Shown in pieces: positions 10,740 through 21,400 of a DNA stretch of 29,142 nt. The stretch is from Reclinomonas americana ATCC 50394. Lineage: Eukaryota; Jakobida; Jakobea; Jakobida. Every line of letters begins with the position of its first letter. Positions within the stretch are counted from its first letter, which is position 1. Location: NCBI GenBank assembly GCA_048213135.1, contig PS015122.1, positions 167,762 through 196,903 of the forward strand, read 5' to 3'. The translations under genes were made by a program, and so were the position numbers. Below the pieces are notes generated by a model. That model was not told the origin of the DNA and ran no database searches. It saw only the letters and a program-made list of their open reading frames with translations.

Positions 10740-10835
10740 CTCTCTCTGTGCGTGTGCGTGTGTGTGTGTGAGTGTGTGTGAGAGAGTGAGTGCTTGCAAT
10801 TTCGTTTTTCCTTCCCGCACTTTCCCTTGCTCTGC
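10740..10835. promoter_or_regulatory. Divergent promoter of URM1 and glycosyltransferase 1
   Basis: These 96 bases between two start codons on opposite strands contain a GT-rich microsatellite and a GCAATTTCGTTTTTC element. That element recurs 5' of the second glycosyltransferase (about 12776-12790). It is either a preserved regulatory sequence or simply duplicated DNA. Confidence 0.45.
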
Positions 10836-12441
10836 ATGGTCAGCGCGCGAGGGGCACTGCTCCTCTTGCTATGCACTCTCGTCTTTGTACTTCTCTCACA
10901 ATGCGCACATGTGCTGAGCTTCAGCAGTGAGTGACATGCGGAAAACAAACTGCGCGCATTGATGTGTTCATGCTGACTCTTCCTTCTCTTCCTTTCCCAG
11001 TCAAGTACCGCGCATTCACCTCTGCATACGAGGAAGTGCGTCGCTCTTCTCTCTTCTCCCCTTCCCCTGTGTTCTCTGTCTCTCTCACACACGCGCGCAT
11101 GCAGAAACGACGATGCTGGTGCCCCGACGAGTCGATGCCAGTGAGTACGCGTCTGTGTGGCAACCTCACGTGGTGCGCGCTGGATCGAGAGACCGGGCGC
11201 ATGCTGCTCTTCAAGTGCGTCGAGAGGGAACTGTCGGTGACCGACATGCGGCGCTCGGGCAAGGCATTCACCCCGATCAATGGCGCGTGGGTGCTGGCAT
11301 CGCCCGAGGAGCAGCAGCAGGCTAGCGAGGTGTGTCCGTCGGTGCACGAGAGCCTCCAGGAGTGGGTGAGTGTCGTCCTCCGAGTCGTGTGTTCTCTGTG
11401 GCAGGTGTGCAACTCATCGCGTGTACACAGTCGGTCGAAGATGGACACGGTTGGTCTCTGTCGTGCATACTCGCTCAGCGCTCTGCTCCTTCCTGACACT
11501 CCAGCGCGCCTGCAGCCCTCAGTAATATTCCATTCATGGTGTCGGCGCCGGTGTCTGTAAACGGCGTCGTTGAGTCGGCTGTGGTGGGCTCCGGCTTGGT
11601 CACGCCGTCGTTAATGACAGACGGCAGTCCGCCGCCGAGCGTCTCCTGCCTGATGATCTCGTCGCGCCCGGAGCGGCTGGCCTTTGCGGCGCGCGCCATC
11701 CACATGTACATGCAACAGTCGTACTCGGCACGAGAGCTGGTGATTGTGGCCTCGCCCGAGAGCGCACCAGGCCTCGAGCGTGTGCTGGAGGTGGTCGTCG
11801 GCGACAGCGAGCAGCAGCGACGAGCCGGCATTCGCGTGGTGACCATGACAGATGCCAAGTCGCAGACACTTGGCGACATGCGCAACCTATCGGTGCGCGA
11901 GGCCACTGGCGACTACGTGATGGTGTGGGACGACGACGACGTGTACGACCGTGACCGCATCCTTGTGCAACTGTCGACCGTGATTATCGTGCGCCAGTAT
12001 CAAGAGTACGAGAACGGAGGCTTCCCGCCATTGTCGGCCTGCCTGTTACGCCGCCAGCAGTTCATGCAACCTCGTGTATCGCCATCACTCCACATGACCC
12101 AACACCGCGGCTGGGAGAATTCGCTGCTGTGCTTGCGCTCGCAGATGCCCACGTACCCCTCGCTGGATCGAAGGGAGGACAGGGAGGCTGTGGAGCAGCT
12201 TTGGGTACAGAGTACCGTGCTGGTGATTGACGCACCGGCACTGTACACGTACATGTATCACGGCGACAACACGTGGGGCAGCGAGCACTTCTACCACATC
12301 TGGGAGAGCTCGTCGGTGACGTTTGAGGGTGAATCGGCGGCGCAGCTGGTGGCGCAGACCCAACGACGTGCTGGACTCGACAGCGAGTGGAGAATACCCG
12401 GCGAGCTGGGGAAGACAGTGGAACGACTGCTGCTGCAATGA
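10836..12441 (+). CDS. GT2-like (GT-A fold) glycosyltransferase, tandem copy 1
   Basis: Likely a secretory-pathway glycosyltransferase that moves a sugar from a nucleotide-sugar donor; the acceptor is unknown. Five exons (10836-10926, 11001-11035, 11105-11365, 11431-11449, 11516-12441) give 443 residues. The N-terminus has a hydrophobic signal peptide or type II anchor (ALLLLLCTLVFVLLS). A Cys-rich lumenal segment follows (about residues 43-130: CWCPDE, CGNLTWCAL). The GT-A domain starts near 178 (SVSCLMISSRPERLAFAARA) and has a DxD-type metal-binding motif, VWDDDD, at about 272-277. The C-terminus carries LYTYMYHGDNTW. Exon 4 is only 19 bases. Its phase and that of exon 5 were fixed by comparison with the tandem copy, where the alternative frames contain stops. 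It lies head to head with URM1. Confidence 0.88.
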
Positions 12442-12481
12442 AAGTAGTGTGACGTGCCCATCTATCTCCAAGCCGCAAGCA

Positions 12482-12558
12482 ATGGGGGAGGGCAGTGCCT
12501 TGGCAGTCTGCGGCTGAATGCTCGGTGCGCGCGTTCAGTGGAAATGTTCCGGTTAAGC
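12482..12558 (+). pseudogene. Relic of COMMD8 exon 1
   Basis: Begins with an ATG and runs parallel to COMMD8 exon 1 at 14502-14567 (shared GGCAGTGC, TTGGCAGTCT, CAGTGGAAA), but an in-frame TGA falls after about 11 codons. No second exon follows. It marks the right end of duplicated copy 1, downstream of the first glycosyltransferase exactly as real COMMD8 lies downstream of the second. Confidence 0.85.
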
Positions 12559-12582
12559 GACACTCTGTGTTCAGTACACACT

Positions 12583-12755
12583 TGCAGTCAGTTGCCGAAT
12601 GCCACTCTTGCTGACTTCTTCCTCGCCCTCCGTCTCCAGTGTTTCATCGGCCTTGCCAAGAAGCAGCTCAAGACCGCCACTGTGTGAGGGAATGAGCCAT
12701 GAACGAGTCTGTGTGTTCATGCAACTCAATATGGACTGTTGCATTCGACACCTCT
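12583..12755 (-). pseudogene. Relic of the URM1 5' half
   Basis: The plus strand carries GTTGCCGAATGCCACTCTTG, TCCGTCTCCAGTGT and AAGAAGCAGCTCAAGACCGC, near-copies of URM1 exon 2 at about 10541-10641. The relic has small deletions and substitutions. The counterpart of exon 1 survives only as a trace (about 12743-12755) without its ATG, and the last exon is missing. It marks the left end of duplicated copy 2. Confidence 0.87.
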
Positions 12756-12847
12756 CTCTCTCTTATCGATCTGCCTGCAATTTCGTTTTTCCCGCCAGCA
12801 TAAATTTTGTATTGATCGTGCGCGCGCGCCTCTCTCCCTCGCTCTGC
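12756..12847 (+). promoter_or_regulatory. Upstream region of glycosyltransferase 2
   Basis: Descendant of the URM1/glycosyltransferase divergent promoter, retaining the GCAATTTCGTTTTTC element. It carries an AT-richer insertion, CATAAATTTTGTATTG, absent from copy 1, whose TAAATTTT could act as a TATA-like element. With URM1 dead on this side, it need serve only the plus strand. Confidence 0.35.
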
Positions 12848-14451
12848 ATGGTCAGCACGCGAGGAGCTCTGCTCCTCCTGCAATGCACTCTCGCGTTTGT
12901 GCTTCTCACACAATGCGCACATGTGCTGAGCTTCAGCAGTGAGTGAATGCGGAAAACAAACTGCGCATTGATGCGTTTATGCTGACTCTTCCTGCTCTCC
13001 CTCCCTCAGCCAAATACCGCGCATTCACCTCTGCGTATGAAGAAGTGAGTCGCTCTTCTCTCTTATCCTCTCCCCCTGTGCTCTTTCTCACACATGCGTA
13101 CAGAAACGACGATGTTGGTGTCCCGACGAGTCGAGGCCAGTGAGTACGCGTCTGTGTGGCAACCTCACGTGGTGCGCGCTGGAGCGAGAGACCGGGCGCA
13201 TGCTGCTCTTCAAGTGCGTCGAGAGGGAACTGTCGGTGGCCGACATGCGGCGCTCGCTCAAGGCGTACACGCCGATCAATGGCGCGTGGGTGCTGGCATC
13301 GCCCGAGGAGCAGCAGCAGGCGGGGGAGGTGTGTCCGTCGGTGCAAGAGAGCCTCCAGGAGTGGGTGAGTGTCGTCCTCCGAGTCGTGTGTTCTCTGTGG
13401 CAGGCGTGCAACTCATCGCGTGCACCCAGTTGATCGAGGATGGACACGGTTGGCCTCCTGCTCATTCGTTCTCGCTTGTCGCTCTGCTCCTTCCTGACAC
13501 TCCAGCGCGCCTACAGCCCTCGTCGACATCCCGTTCATGGTGTCGGCGCCGTTGTCTGTTGACGGTGATGTCGACAACGCAGTGATTGCCTCTGGCTTTA
13601 TCACGCCGTCGTTGGAGGTCAAGACCGATGCAGACGGCAGTCCGCCGCCGAGCGTCTCCTGCCTGATGATCTCGTCGCGCCCGGAGCGGCTGGCCTTTGC
13701 GGCGCGCGCCATCTACATGTACATGCAACAGTCGTATCCGGTACGCGAGCTGATGATTGTGGCCTCGCACGACAGTGCGCCCGGCCTGCAGCGCGTCCTG
13801 GAGGTGGTCGTCGGCGACAGCGAGCAGCAGCAACGAGCCGGCATCCGGGTGGTAGTCGCGGATGCCAAGTCGCAGACACTCGGCGACATGCGCAACCTGT
13901 CGGTGCGCGAGGCCTCGGGCGACTATGTGATGGTGTGGGACGACGACGACGTGTACGACCGTGACCGCATCCTTGTGCAACTGTCGACCGTGATTGTCGC
14001 GCGTCAGCATCAGGAGTACGAGAAAAATGGCTTCCCGCCACTGTCGGCCAGCCTGCTGCGCCGCCTGCAGTTCGCACAGCCTCGCGTGTCTCCGTCGATA
14101 CACGTGACCCATCAACGCGGCTGGGAGAACTCGCTGCTGTGCTTGCGCTCGCAGATGCCCACTTACCCCTCGCTGGATCGAAGCGAGGACAAGAGGGCTG
14201 TGGAGCAGCTAATGATGCAGAGTACCGTGCTGGTGCTAGAGGCTCCGGTACTGTACACGTACATGTCTCACGGCGACAACACATGGGGCAGCGAGCACTT
14301 CAGCCGCATCTGGGAGAGCTCGTCGGTGACCTTTGACGGTGAATCGGCGGCGCAACTGGTGGCGCAGACCCAGCGACGTGCCGGACTCGACAGCGAGTGG
14401 AGAATACCCGGTGAGCTGGGGAAGACAGTGGAACGTCTACTACAACAATGA
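12848..14451 (+). CDS. GT2-like (GT-A fold) glycosyltransferase, tandem copy 2
   Basis: Paralogue of the gene at 10836 with the same five-exon plan (12848-12938, 13010-13044, 13104-13364, 13430-13448, 13517-14451) and 446 residues. The signal peptide or anchor (ALLLLQCTLAFVLLT), Cys-rich segment, SVSCLMISSRPERLAFAARA, VWDDDD and the C-terminal LYTYMSHGDNTW are all present, so both copies look functional. Differences concentrate in the linker just before the GT domain, where this copy has SLEVKTDADG (three residues longer), and in scattered conservative changes. Exon 4 is again 19 bases, which supports that microexon. It is followed after 50 bases by COMMD8 on the same strand. Donor and acceptor sugars are unknown. 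Confidence 0.88.
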
Positions 14452-14501
14452 AAGTCCTGCAATGCATGCATCCTCGCACATCAATCAACAATCCGCAAGC
14501 A

Positions 14502-15129
14502 ATGGCAGAAGGCAGTGCATTGGCAGTCTACGCCTCGACGCTCGACGCGCTCACAGTGGAAAAAGTTCCGATGGGGGCCGCCATGTCACACACACCGCCC
14601 CCTCCTCTTGCGCGTTACTGACCCACTCACATTGCAGCTGCTTCACGAGGCCGTGGACGCCGTGTGTGGCCACGACACACCACGACCACTCTTCAATGCC
14701 GCTCCTCTGCGCGTGCGCGACGATCTTCCGCGCAGTCTCCTCTCGTCCATCACCGACGCCACCAGCGACGCCAGCAGCACAGCTGCCGCTCTGCGCGAGG
14801 TGTGGACGCGCGTGGTGCTGACTGATCGACGAGAGGACCTGCGAGTGGCCGCGCGCGAGGCCACTGTGCGCGATCTCTCGTCTGCGCAGTGGTCGCTGGT
14901 GGATGTGCACTGGTCGGTGCGTGTGGCGCTGGCCAGTGATACTGTGTGTGGGCAGCAGGTGCCGCTGGTGTTGGTCAAGTTGCGTCTGCGACGAGCGCAG
15001 CGCGGGGACTCGGCTGGCGCCACGGCCGACGAGGAGAGATATGTCACGCTGGAGATGAAGCGGGAGGAGATGGAGCCGTGGTTGGCGTCGCTGGCGGCCG
15101 CCAAGCACGCCCTTGATGAGTTTGCGTGA
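14502..15129 (+). CDS. COMMD8: COMM domain-containing protein 8
   Basis: COMMD proteins form a ring that joins the CCDC22/CCDC93 Commander complex in endosomal recycling; links to cullin-ligase and NF-kB control are also reported. Two exons (14502-14564, 14638-15129) give 184 residues, the usual COMMD8 length. LLHEAVDAVCGHDTPRPLF resembles the COMMD8 N-terminal domain specifically. The C-terminal COMM domain (about residues 115-183) has VDVHWSVRVALASD, VPLVLVKLRL and YVTLEMKREEMEPWL. The first donor (GTTCCG at 14565) is weak but is the only nearby site that keeps frame with LLHEAVD. A decayed copy of exon 1 lies at 12482. It converges with the methyltransferase gene, 45 bases between stops. 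Confidence 0.92.
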
Positions 15130-15174
15130 GGCCACACATATCACGGGCACTGCTGTGTTAAGTGAAGTCGTATT

Positions 15175-16346
15175 TCACTCTTCTAGCACAAAAGCCAGTG
15201 TGACAATGGCGCTGCCGGTGGCGCCTCCAAACGTGTACGTGGGATACTTGATGGAGCTCACGAGGCGGAAGCCGTCTGGCCCGAAATCACGCACCAACTC
15301 GGCCTCTGTCCAGTTGCACGACGTGATCATGAAGACGTGTGGGTGGCCTGCGCGGGCGAAGGAACGGAGGATTGTGGATGCTCGTGAGAGGTGGGAAGGC
15401 TATTGACACGTTGGAAAGCGTGCAGAGAAAGAACAGGACGGAGTCGTGGCCACCACAGCTCTCTTCTCTCGTCCGCCACTCACCCACATGCAGCATCCGC
15501 TTCACATTCTGGCGGTACAGCTCCCGGTGCTGTGCGTTGCCACTCAACGAGATCGCATCGTAGGTGCCCTTGTCGTGCACCAGTTGATACTCGAGCTCTT
15601 CGTCTGGTGGCAGCGGTCCGTTGACAATGTCGAGCGCCTCGAAGCGCATCGAGTCCCCCACACCACGCGCCTCGGCATGCTGCCGCGCCAGCTCCACCGC
15701 CGGCAAGCTGTAATCGAAGCCCACCAAATGCTCAAAGCCGAGATCCAACTGTGTTGCTCAGTGAGCAGGGTACATGGGGCTGGGGTGGGTGGGGGGCGGA
15801 GGCCACTGACCAACTCGTGCAAGAAGTGCCCGTTGCCGCAGCCGAGATCGGCCACTCGACACTCACCGCGCGCCGGCAAGTAATCCTGCAACTGCTCGTC
15901 CACAAAGCGCACTTGCCGAGCCAGCTTGTCTTCGCCAAACCTGCCCGTTGGAGTGAGCCATCGTCCCTTCTTCTCTTCCTCCCAACCTGCTACTTACACA
16001 CCAGACTTCTCCAGCATCGCCTGCACGCGTGTGTGTCGCGAGTGAGCGAGTGGGTGTTGCATGCATGCACTCTCTCTCTCTTCACTCACCCGTGTCTTCA
16101 AACGTCTTCAAGTCGCGTCTGTAGAAGGCGTCCCAGCTGGAGCATGCACACATGCACACACGTGATGAGCGAGTTCATGCGCGCGCGTATGTGTGAGCAA
16201 GAGACGACTCACTATTCTTTTGTTCCGAGTGCGCTGTGCTTGAAATCGCAACTCTCGTCGACCTCGTCCTCATCCTCCTCCGTCGTCGTGTGCTCACTCT
16301 CGTCGGCACTCGCCGAGTGCTTCTCCTCCTCCTCGCTCTCCGACAT
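15175..16346 (-). CDS. EEF1AKMT2: eEF1A lysine methyltransferase, METTL10/Efm4 family
   Basis: This family of SAM-dependent seven-beta-strand enzymes methylates a lysine of translation factor eEF1A. Six exons (16213-16346, 16090-16136, 16002-16020, 15811-15940, 15484-15748, 15175-15347) give 255 residues. After an acidic N-terminus (SESEEEE..., EEDEDEVDES), the family sequence runs through WDAFYRRDLKTFEDTG, EVWFGEDKLARQVRFV, the SAM-binding motif I VADLGCGNGHFLHEL, VGFDYSLPAVELAR, the motif DKGTYDAISL, FMITSCNWTEAELV and TFGGATGSAIVTLAF. Exon 3 is a 19-base microexon. The start lies only 29 bases downstream of the stop of the giant gene on the same strand. An out-of-frame ATG at 16372 would precede it on any longer mRNA, which suggests a very short 5' UTR. 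Confidence 0.93.
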
Positions 16347-16375
16347 GCCAACAAGTTTCTAAACAAATTCATTCA

Positions 16376-18482
16376 TCACAGATCGTGTCCTGCATCGCGC
16401 GTCTCGCTCGTCACATCGTGGCCTCCTCCCTCCGCCCTCTCCAGCAACGGTACTTGCAGACTGGGTGCTCCGGTCACAGCTGCGGCGGTCTGGCCTGCGG
16501 TGTTGATGACGTGCAGGCGAGCGGGCGGCGGCATTCTGCGCGGAATGTCGCGCTCTGTCACCGTGTCGTCGGTGCTGACGGCTGCCGACTCGATCGCACC
16601 AAATGTCTGATCGTCGCCCGTCGACTGCTTCGTGCGACTGCGTATTCTCACCAGGAAGTCTCGAGCCTACGTCGACGGGTGAGCGGGTCCGACGAAGTGT
16701 CAGCAGGGAAAAGACAAGAAAGACAAACCTTGCGCCACCAGCGGCGAATGGCGGGGATGAATACCACCACCGAAGTCACCGACAGGAGGACCACGGTGAT
16801 GTCCACTTGCACAGTGCCGTCGATGCGCGACGACATGACGGTGGCCATGAGCACCAAGCCAAACAGTCCAATCGCCTGCCAAGCGAGTCAACAATGGGCA
16901 TCATCATTACGAGACGACAATCGCAAGTCGCAGTTCCCAAACCTCAAACACATTGGCCGTCTTGCCTTCGTACGGCCAGAACCACAAATGGAGCTGCATG
17001 AACGTGACTGTGAGGTGTGACGGCTCCAGTGGCTCACCAACTGCGTAGAAAACGAACCAGCAGGAAGAGCATGCACAACAGCCACAACAGAATCGTCATC
17101 ACGTCAATGTATCCGCGTGCGGCCAGCGGGAAGAACACCACCAACACCAGTGCGCGTTGTGCCAAATGCCACGACTCCAACCACACGAACTTGGCACGCG
17201 TGAGAAGGAACAGAGGGCCCAGCTGACGGCGCATCTGCAGAGAGCAGAGTCAGTATCCTGTGCAAACAGCAGCAGCTCAGTGGACTGGAAGGATATAAAA
17301 CCTTGGTGGTCTGCAGCCGCTGTGAGCGTTGCATGAAAAGCAACCAGACGGTCAGTGCCACTGGTGTCAGCGCCAACAGAACGAGAACGGTGATGACGAA
17401 GGGAGTGAGGCTCTGCCACCTGTGCATCATCAAATCCGCATTCAGTCAGCATTGCAAGAAGTGCTTCTCGAATGCTGCTGCAGCATATACCGGTCATCGC
17501 AGGCGACACTTGGCACGAGAAGCACGAATCTTCCGGTGCCGACTTGCTTGCACGTCAGGAAGGAGATGCAGGTGGCCATGATTCCAAAGTAACTGTGCGC
17601 CGCAGTGAGTCACGAGTGCCGGCATACATGACCTGTCGCACAAGCACACCTGGTGATACCCAGCACAATGCTGGTACGAATGTCTGCAGCAGCGAAAAAA
17701 GGTCAACTACCAAGGAAACGACTCTCTGCTATGATGACGGGCAACAGCACGCAACAGAAATCAGAGTGCGCCCAACGGCTAAACGCCTCGCCCGCACGCG
17801 AACGGTGCCCGCCACACGCACGAATGATGCGTGCAATGGCCATGTGCACCAGCAGAGTCATCCACACAAAGCCGACGTACACAAACGGCGTCAACATGGA
17901 GAAAATAATGGAGCCGATGCCGTCAACTGCACGACACGCAGACAGTGGTGTTGGTACGTGGGGCAGGAGCACGGCGAGGATAGCACGACGCACTCGGGAA
18001 TGGGCAGTTTGCGCTCAAGGCACCGCCAAGTGGCAAATGGAAGTTGATGATGCGCTGCGGAAACGAAGCAGTGTTAAACGCAGACGGAAGACAGCGGAGC
18101 GGGTACCAAATAGGCCAACAAAACACTCACCTCGAATGCCACCAACTGCGCCACAGACACATGCACACACCAGTGAGTGACTGCTAACCATACGCTTCTT
18201 CCAATCTCTCCCTCACTCACTCACCTCCGTGTTCGGGTACAGCAGCAGCGAAGTGACTTGCGACACAAAGAAGAACATTTTGGTGGAGACCTGCAGCAGC
18301 GATGAGAATTCCATTGCGGTTCGCCAACATCCCCAAAGACTGTTACGGACCTGCGCCTGGCCCTGCGCCAGCACATGTGACGCCAGTGCCCACAGCCACA
18401 TTTTAGCAAAGAGCCACACAATGGCTCGGGCGTCGGGTCCGGTGCACGGCAGGCACTCGTTGCCCCACAGCGAGTATCCATC
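16376..18482 (-). other. Multipass C-terminal region of the giant membrane protein
   Basis: Thirteen small exons encode hydrophobic segments, among them AIVWLFAKMWLWALASHVLA, MLTPFVYVGFVWMTLLVHMA, FVITVLVLLALTPVALTVWL, MTILLWLLCMLFLLV, AIGLFGLVLMATVM and VVLLSVTSVVVFI. CKQVGTGRFVLLVPSVACDD lies between membrane segments, a typical C...C segment of this membrane family. LWFWPYEGKTANVFE precedes the last two segments. The final exon (16376-16666) is a hydrophilic, presumably cytosolic tail. A 15-base microexon lies at 18131-18145. Confidence 0.75.
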
Positions 18483-21400
18483 CTGCGAACGCGGGAAGTA
18501 GTGAGTGAAACGCACAGAGCTATCCGCGCGTATGCGCGATGTCATACCTGGCACTTGCCGCACTGCATCAAGCACATGAGAAAAGTCAGCACTTCGAGCG
18601 GGGGGAGTACAAACAACGGTGCCACACGAACCAGAGGCGAGTTCGTGTCTCTGTGACTCGTCGGATTGCAGTACGACGTGTTGGCGGCAAACGGTGTGTT
18701 ATCGGTGTTGCGGATGCAGTAATCGTACGGACACACGTAGGTCTCGACTTGGCCACTCGGTTCGACTTGCTGGCTGCGGCCGAGCTGGTACGACTCGTAC
18801 GACTGAATCGGGAACGTCCATCTGTGCGTGGTCTCGTGCTGGTAAGTACCCACGGCAGGCAAGCAATCTACAAGAAAAAGCCACAAGCCGTACCTTCCGT
18901 CCTGGACCACCACATTGGCGCCACTCAGGCACTGCATTCCTGCTGGACACTCCTGACACCGCTGCTGAAACAGTGAGCCGGGCAGCGACAATGACCTGCA
19001 CCACACAATCAGACACGCTGAATAGACATCGGTGGCAGCCGCGCATTTCACCCAACGCACCCGAGCGGACAGTTGGTGCAGCCCTCGTTGGTGATGTACT
19101 GCTGCCCCACAGGACACGGCAGCACCACCATTGGCATGGGTGCTGGGTCGATGCCGAGTGTGGCAGACTCGCTCTTGACTGTCACCTCAAAGTCGTACCC
19201 GTCGCCCGCAGTTCCCATGGTGGTCACTGGCAACTCAAAGGTCGCCACACCACCACGCGTGGCCTCCGCGGTCACAGTTGACTGACACCGATGCAGAATG
19301 AGCACACATGCACACACATGCACACACATGTAGCACATCGAAAAATCTCACCGAATTCGAGCAACCGGGGCAACTCATTTGCAGCACGAAGCCATCGAGT
19401 GTCGACAGTGTGGTGTTGAAGACGTCGGTGACCATCACAGCCACAGTTCGAGCCTGCGCTGCCGACGGTGGCATGGCCATCGGCGTTTCATGCACTGCCT
19501 TGGCCGTGAACGGAGCTACGCACACAACACACAACAAGTCAAGATCAAAACCCGCCACAATGTACCATTCTGCTGCACGTACGCAACATGACGCCGTGCT
19601 GTTTCCGTAGGCTGCCGAATTGCCGACAAATGTGAGGCCACGCTGCTGATCCCATATTGGTTGCCACACGACAGTGGCCAGTCGGAGCAGTTCGAGACCA
19701 TTGACGGCTCCATCCCAGAATATGCCAGCTGTCGCGAAAACACGGATAAGAAGAATTAATCTCACTTGCACGCGCGTGCCTGCTCCGACTCTTCACACAA
19801 ACCGCCACCACCCGGAGCAATGTCGCCGTCGCTGAGGGCTGATTTGAGTGCAATGTTGTGATTGAACTGCACCGACTGGAGACTGACGCCCAGCGGATCG
19901 GAGAAGGCAGTGGTCCGCGTTTCAACAGTCGTCGAATCCAGGGACGCAAAATTGACGTACAGAGCCGCACCGCGACGACCATTGTTGCCATCAAACAGCG
20001 TGTTGGAAATGGACGCCGCGCCGACTGTTATCAAGCTGATGGCGCCACCATCCTGCACGGCCGAGTTGCGAGAGAAGATTGACTGCTGAACGGAGAATGA
20101 GGTGAAGGATGTGGCACTGATTGCACCGCCGTTGGAGCCTGTTGCAGCATTGCCGGAAAACGTTACGCCAGTCATATTGACCGTGGCCGAGTCCTGAATC
20201 AACATGGCGCCTCCTGTCGGAGCAAAGTTGCCGACAAAGGAGCCGTCGCTAAGCGACAGCTGCACAGAATCGGCAACGTAGAGAGAGCCACCAGAGTTGG
20301 AGGCCACATTTTCCGTGCACGTGACAGTGTCGAGTAGAACTTGCGCACTGCCAGCGAGAAACGCCGAACCGCCCGAGTAGGCCGCTGACCCATATTGCAG
20401 CTGCCCCGCGAGGTGTGTTAGCAGGCATCATCAACCACGTCCCACATGGACAAACACGGACGGAGAAAAGAAACCTGGCTGAAAGCCTCCTGCCACGTCG
20501 TCAATCCGGTGGCAAACACATGACCGCCATCGGTCTGAGCCTTGTTGTCGGAGATGGTGGCCGCCGAAGAAAAGAGCCGTGCCACCTGTTGCGAGTAAAT
20601 GCCACCTCCCGCCAGCGTAGCGCTGTTGGAATCGAGAGTCACCACGAAATTGGTGACGGTGGCGGCGCCGCTCCTGTGGTTCAAGCGACGCCTGGTCAGC
20701 ATGCAGCGCACTATTCTCACACTTGCTCGCCATCACGCAACAGATACATGCCACCGCCATCGGCCCGAGTGGCCACGTTGCCAGATATCAAAACGTAGTT
20801 GAAAAAGTGACTGCTTTGATCGGTGACAAACATGCCACCGCCAAAGGTGGCACGATTCTTGATAACAGACGACTGGTACCATTCCGTGATGGCGCTGACA
20901 CCCGCATAAAACCCGCCCCCAAAGCCCACAGCTGTGTTATTGTAGACCACGGAACCGCCTTGTACCGTAAGCTGTGCCGTAGACGACATGTACAGACCGC
21001 CACCGTTACTGAAATTGGCCATATTGCTTGTCACGTTGCACGATTGAAGCGTCTTCGGGTTGCGCACAGGAAAACACACACACAAAATGAGCGAAATAAT
21101 GGACGCTCCAGGTTGACTGCAAACAAATGTAGTACGCAACTGCCTGGACCATTTGGCCAACCAGTGAGATACCGCCACCGAATTCGGCAGTGTTGAACGA
21201 CACGGTGCTGTTGATCACCGACACTCCACTCTGAGGAAGCACGACGCCGATGCCACCGCCGCTGGCCGTCATGGCAGTGTTGCCAGAGATCACTGAGCGA
21301 ATGATCTTGGAAGAAAGACCGGCAGCAGACACGCCACCGGCACCATTGTCGGAAAATGACAGGTTATTGATGACATACGAGTCCATGATCGTCGAATAGA

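Larger units (their letters stand above)
10533..12558. repeat. Tandem segmental duplication, copy 1
   Basis: This segment runs from inside URM1 exon 2 through the first glycosyltransferase to a relic of COMMD8 exon 1. It aligns in order with 12583-14567. The glycosyltransferase coding parts are close to identical, while introns, spacer and the relics have diverged. Boundaries were estimated by eye and may be off by tens of bases. Confidence 0.85.
12583..14567. repeat. Tandem segmental duplication, copy 2
   Basis: Partner of 10533-12558, with the same order: URM1 5' half (dead), glycosyltransferase, COMMD8 exon 1 (alive). About 25 bases of unmatched sequence between 12558 and 12583 form the junction. 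Confidence 0.85.

Noticed and set aside
11105-11140. GTGAGT inside glycosyltransferase exon 3 (and at the same place in copy 2) as a donor
   Set aside because: Reading through keeps a conserved Cys-rich sequence in both copies; splicing there would remove it.
13462-14115. Long minus-strand open frame across the second glycosyltransferase
   Set aside because: High GC and the codon bias of the real plus-strand exon keep the antisense frame open; no family features.
16175-16372. Minus-strand frame starting MNLFRNLLACRRARR with an Arg-rich run
   Set aside because: It is the wrong frame of methyltransferase exon 1, whose correct frame starts at 16346 and splices into the family sequence.
18840-18905. 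Possible intron between QDGR and HETTHRW in the giant gene
   Set aside because: The candidate splice sites there break phase, while reading straight through gives an exon (18632-18995) in phase with both neighbours.
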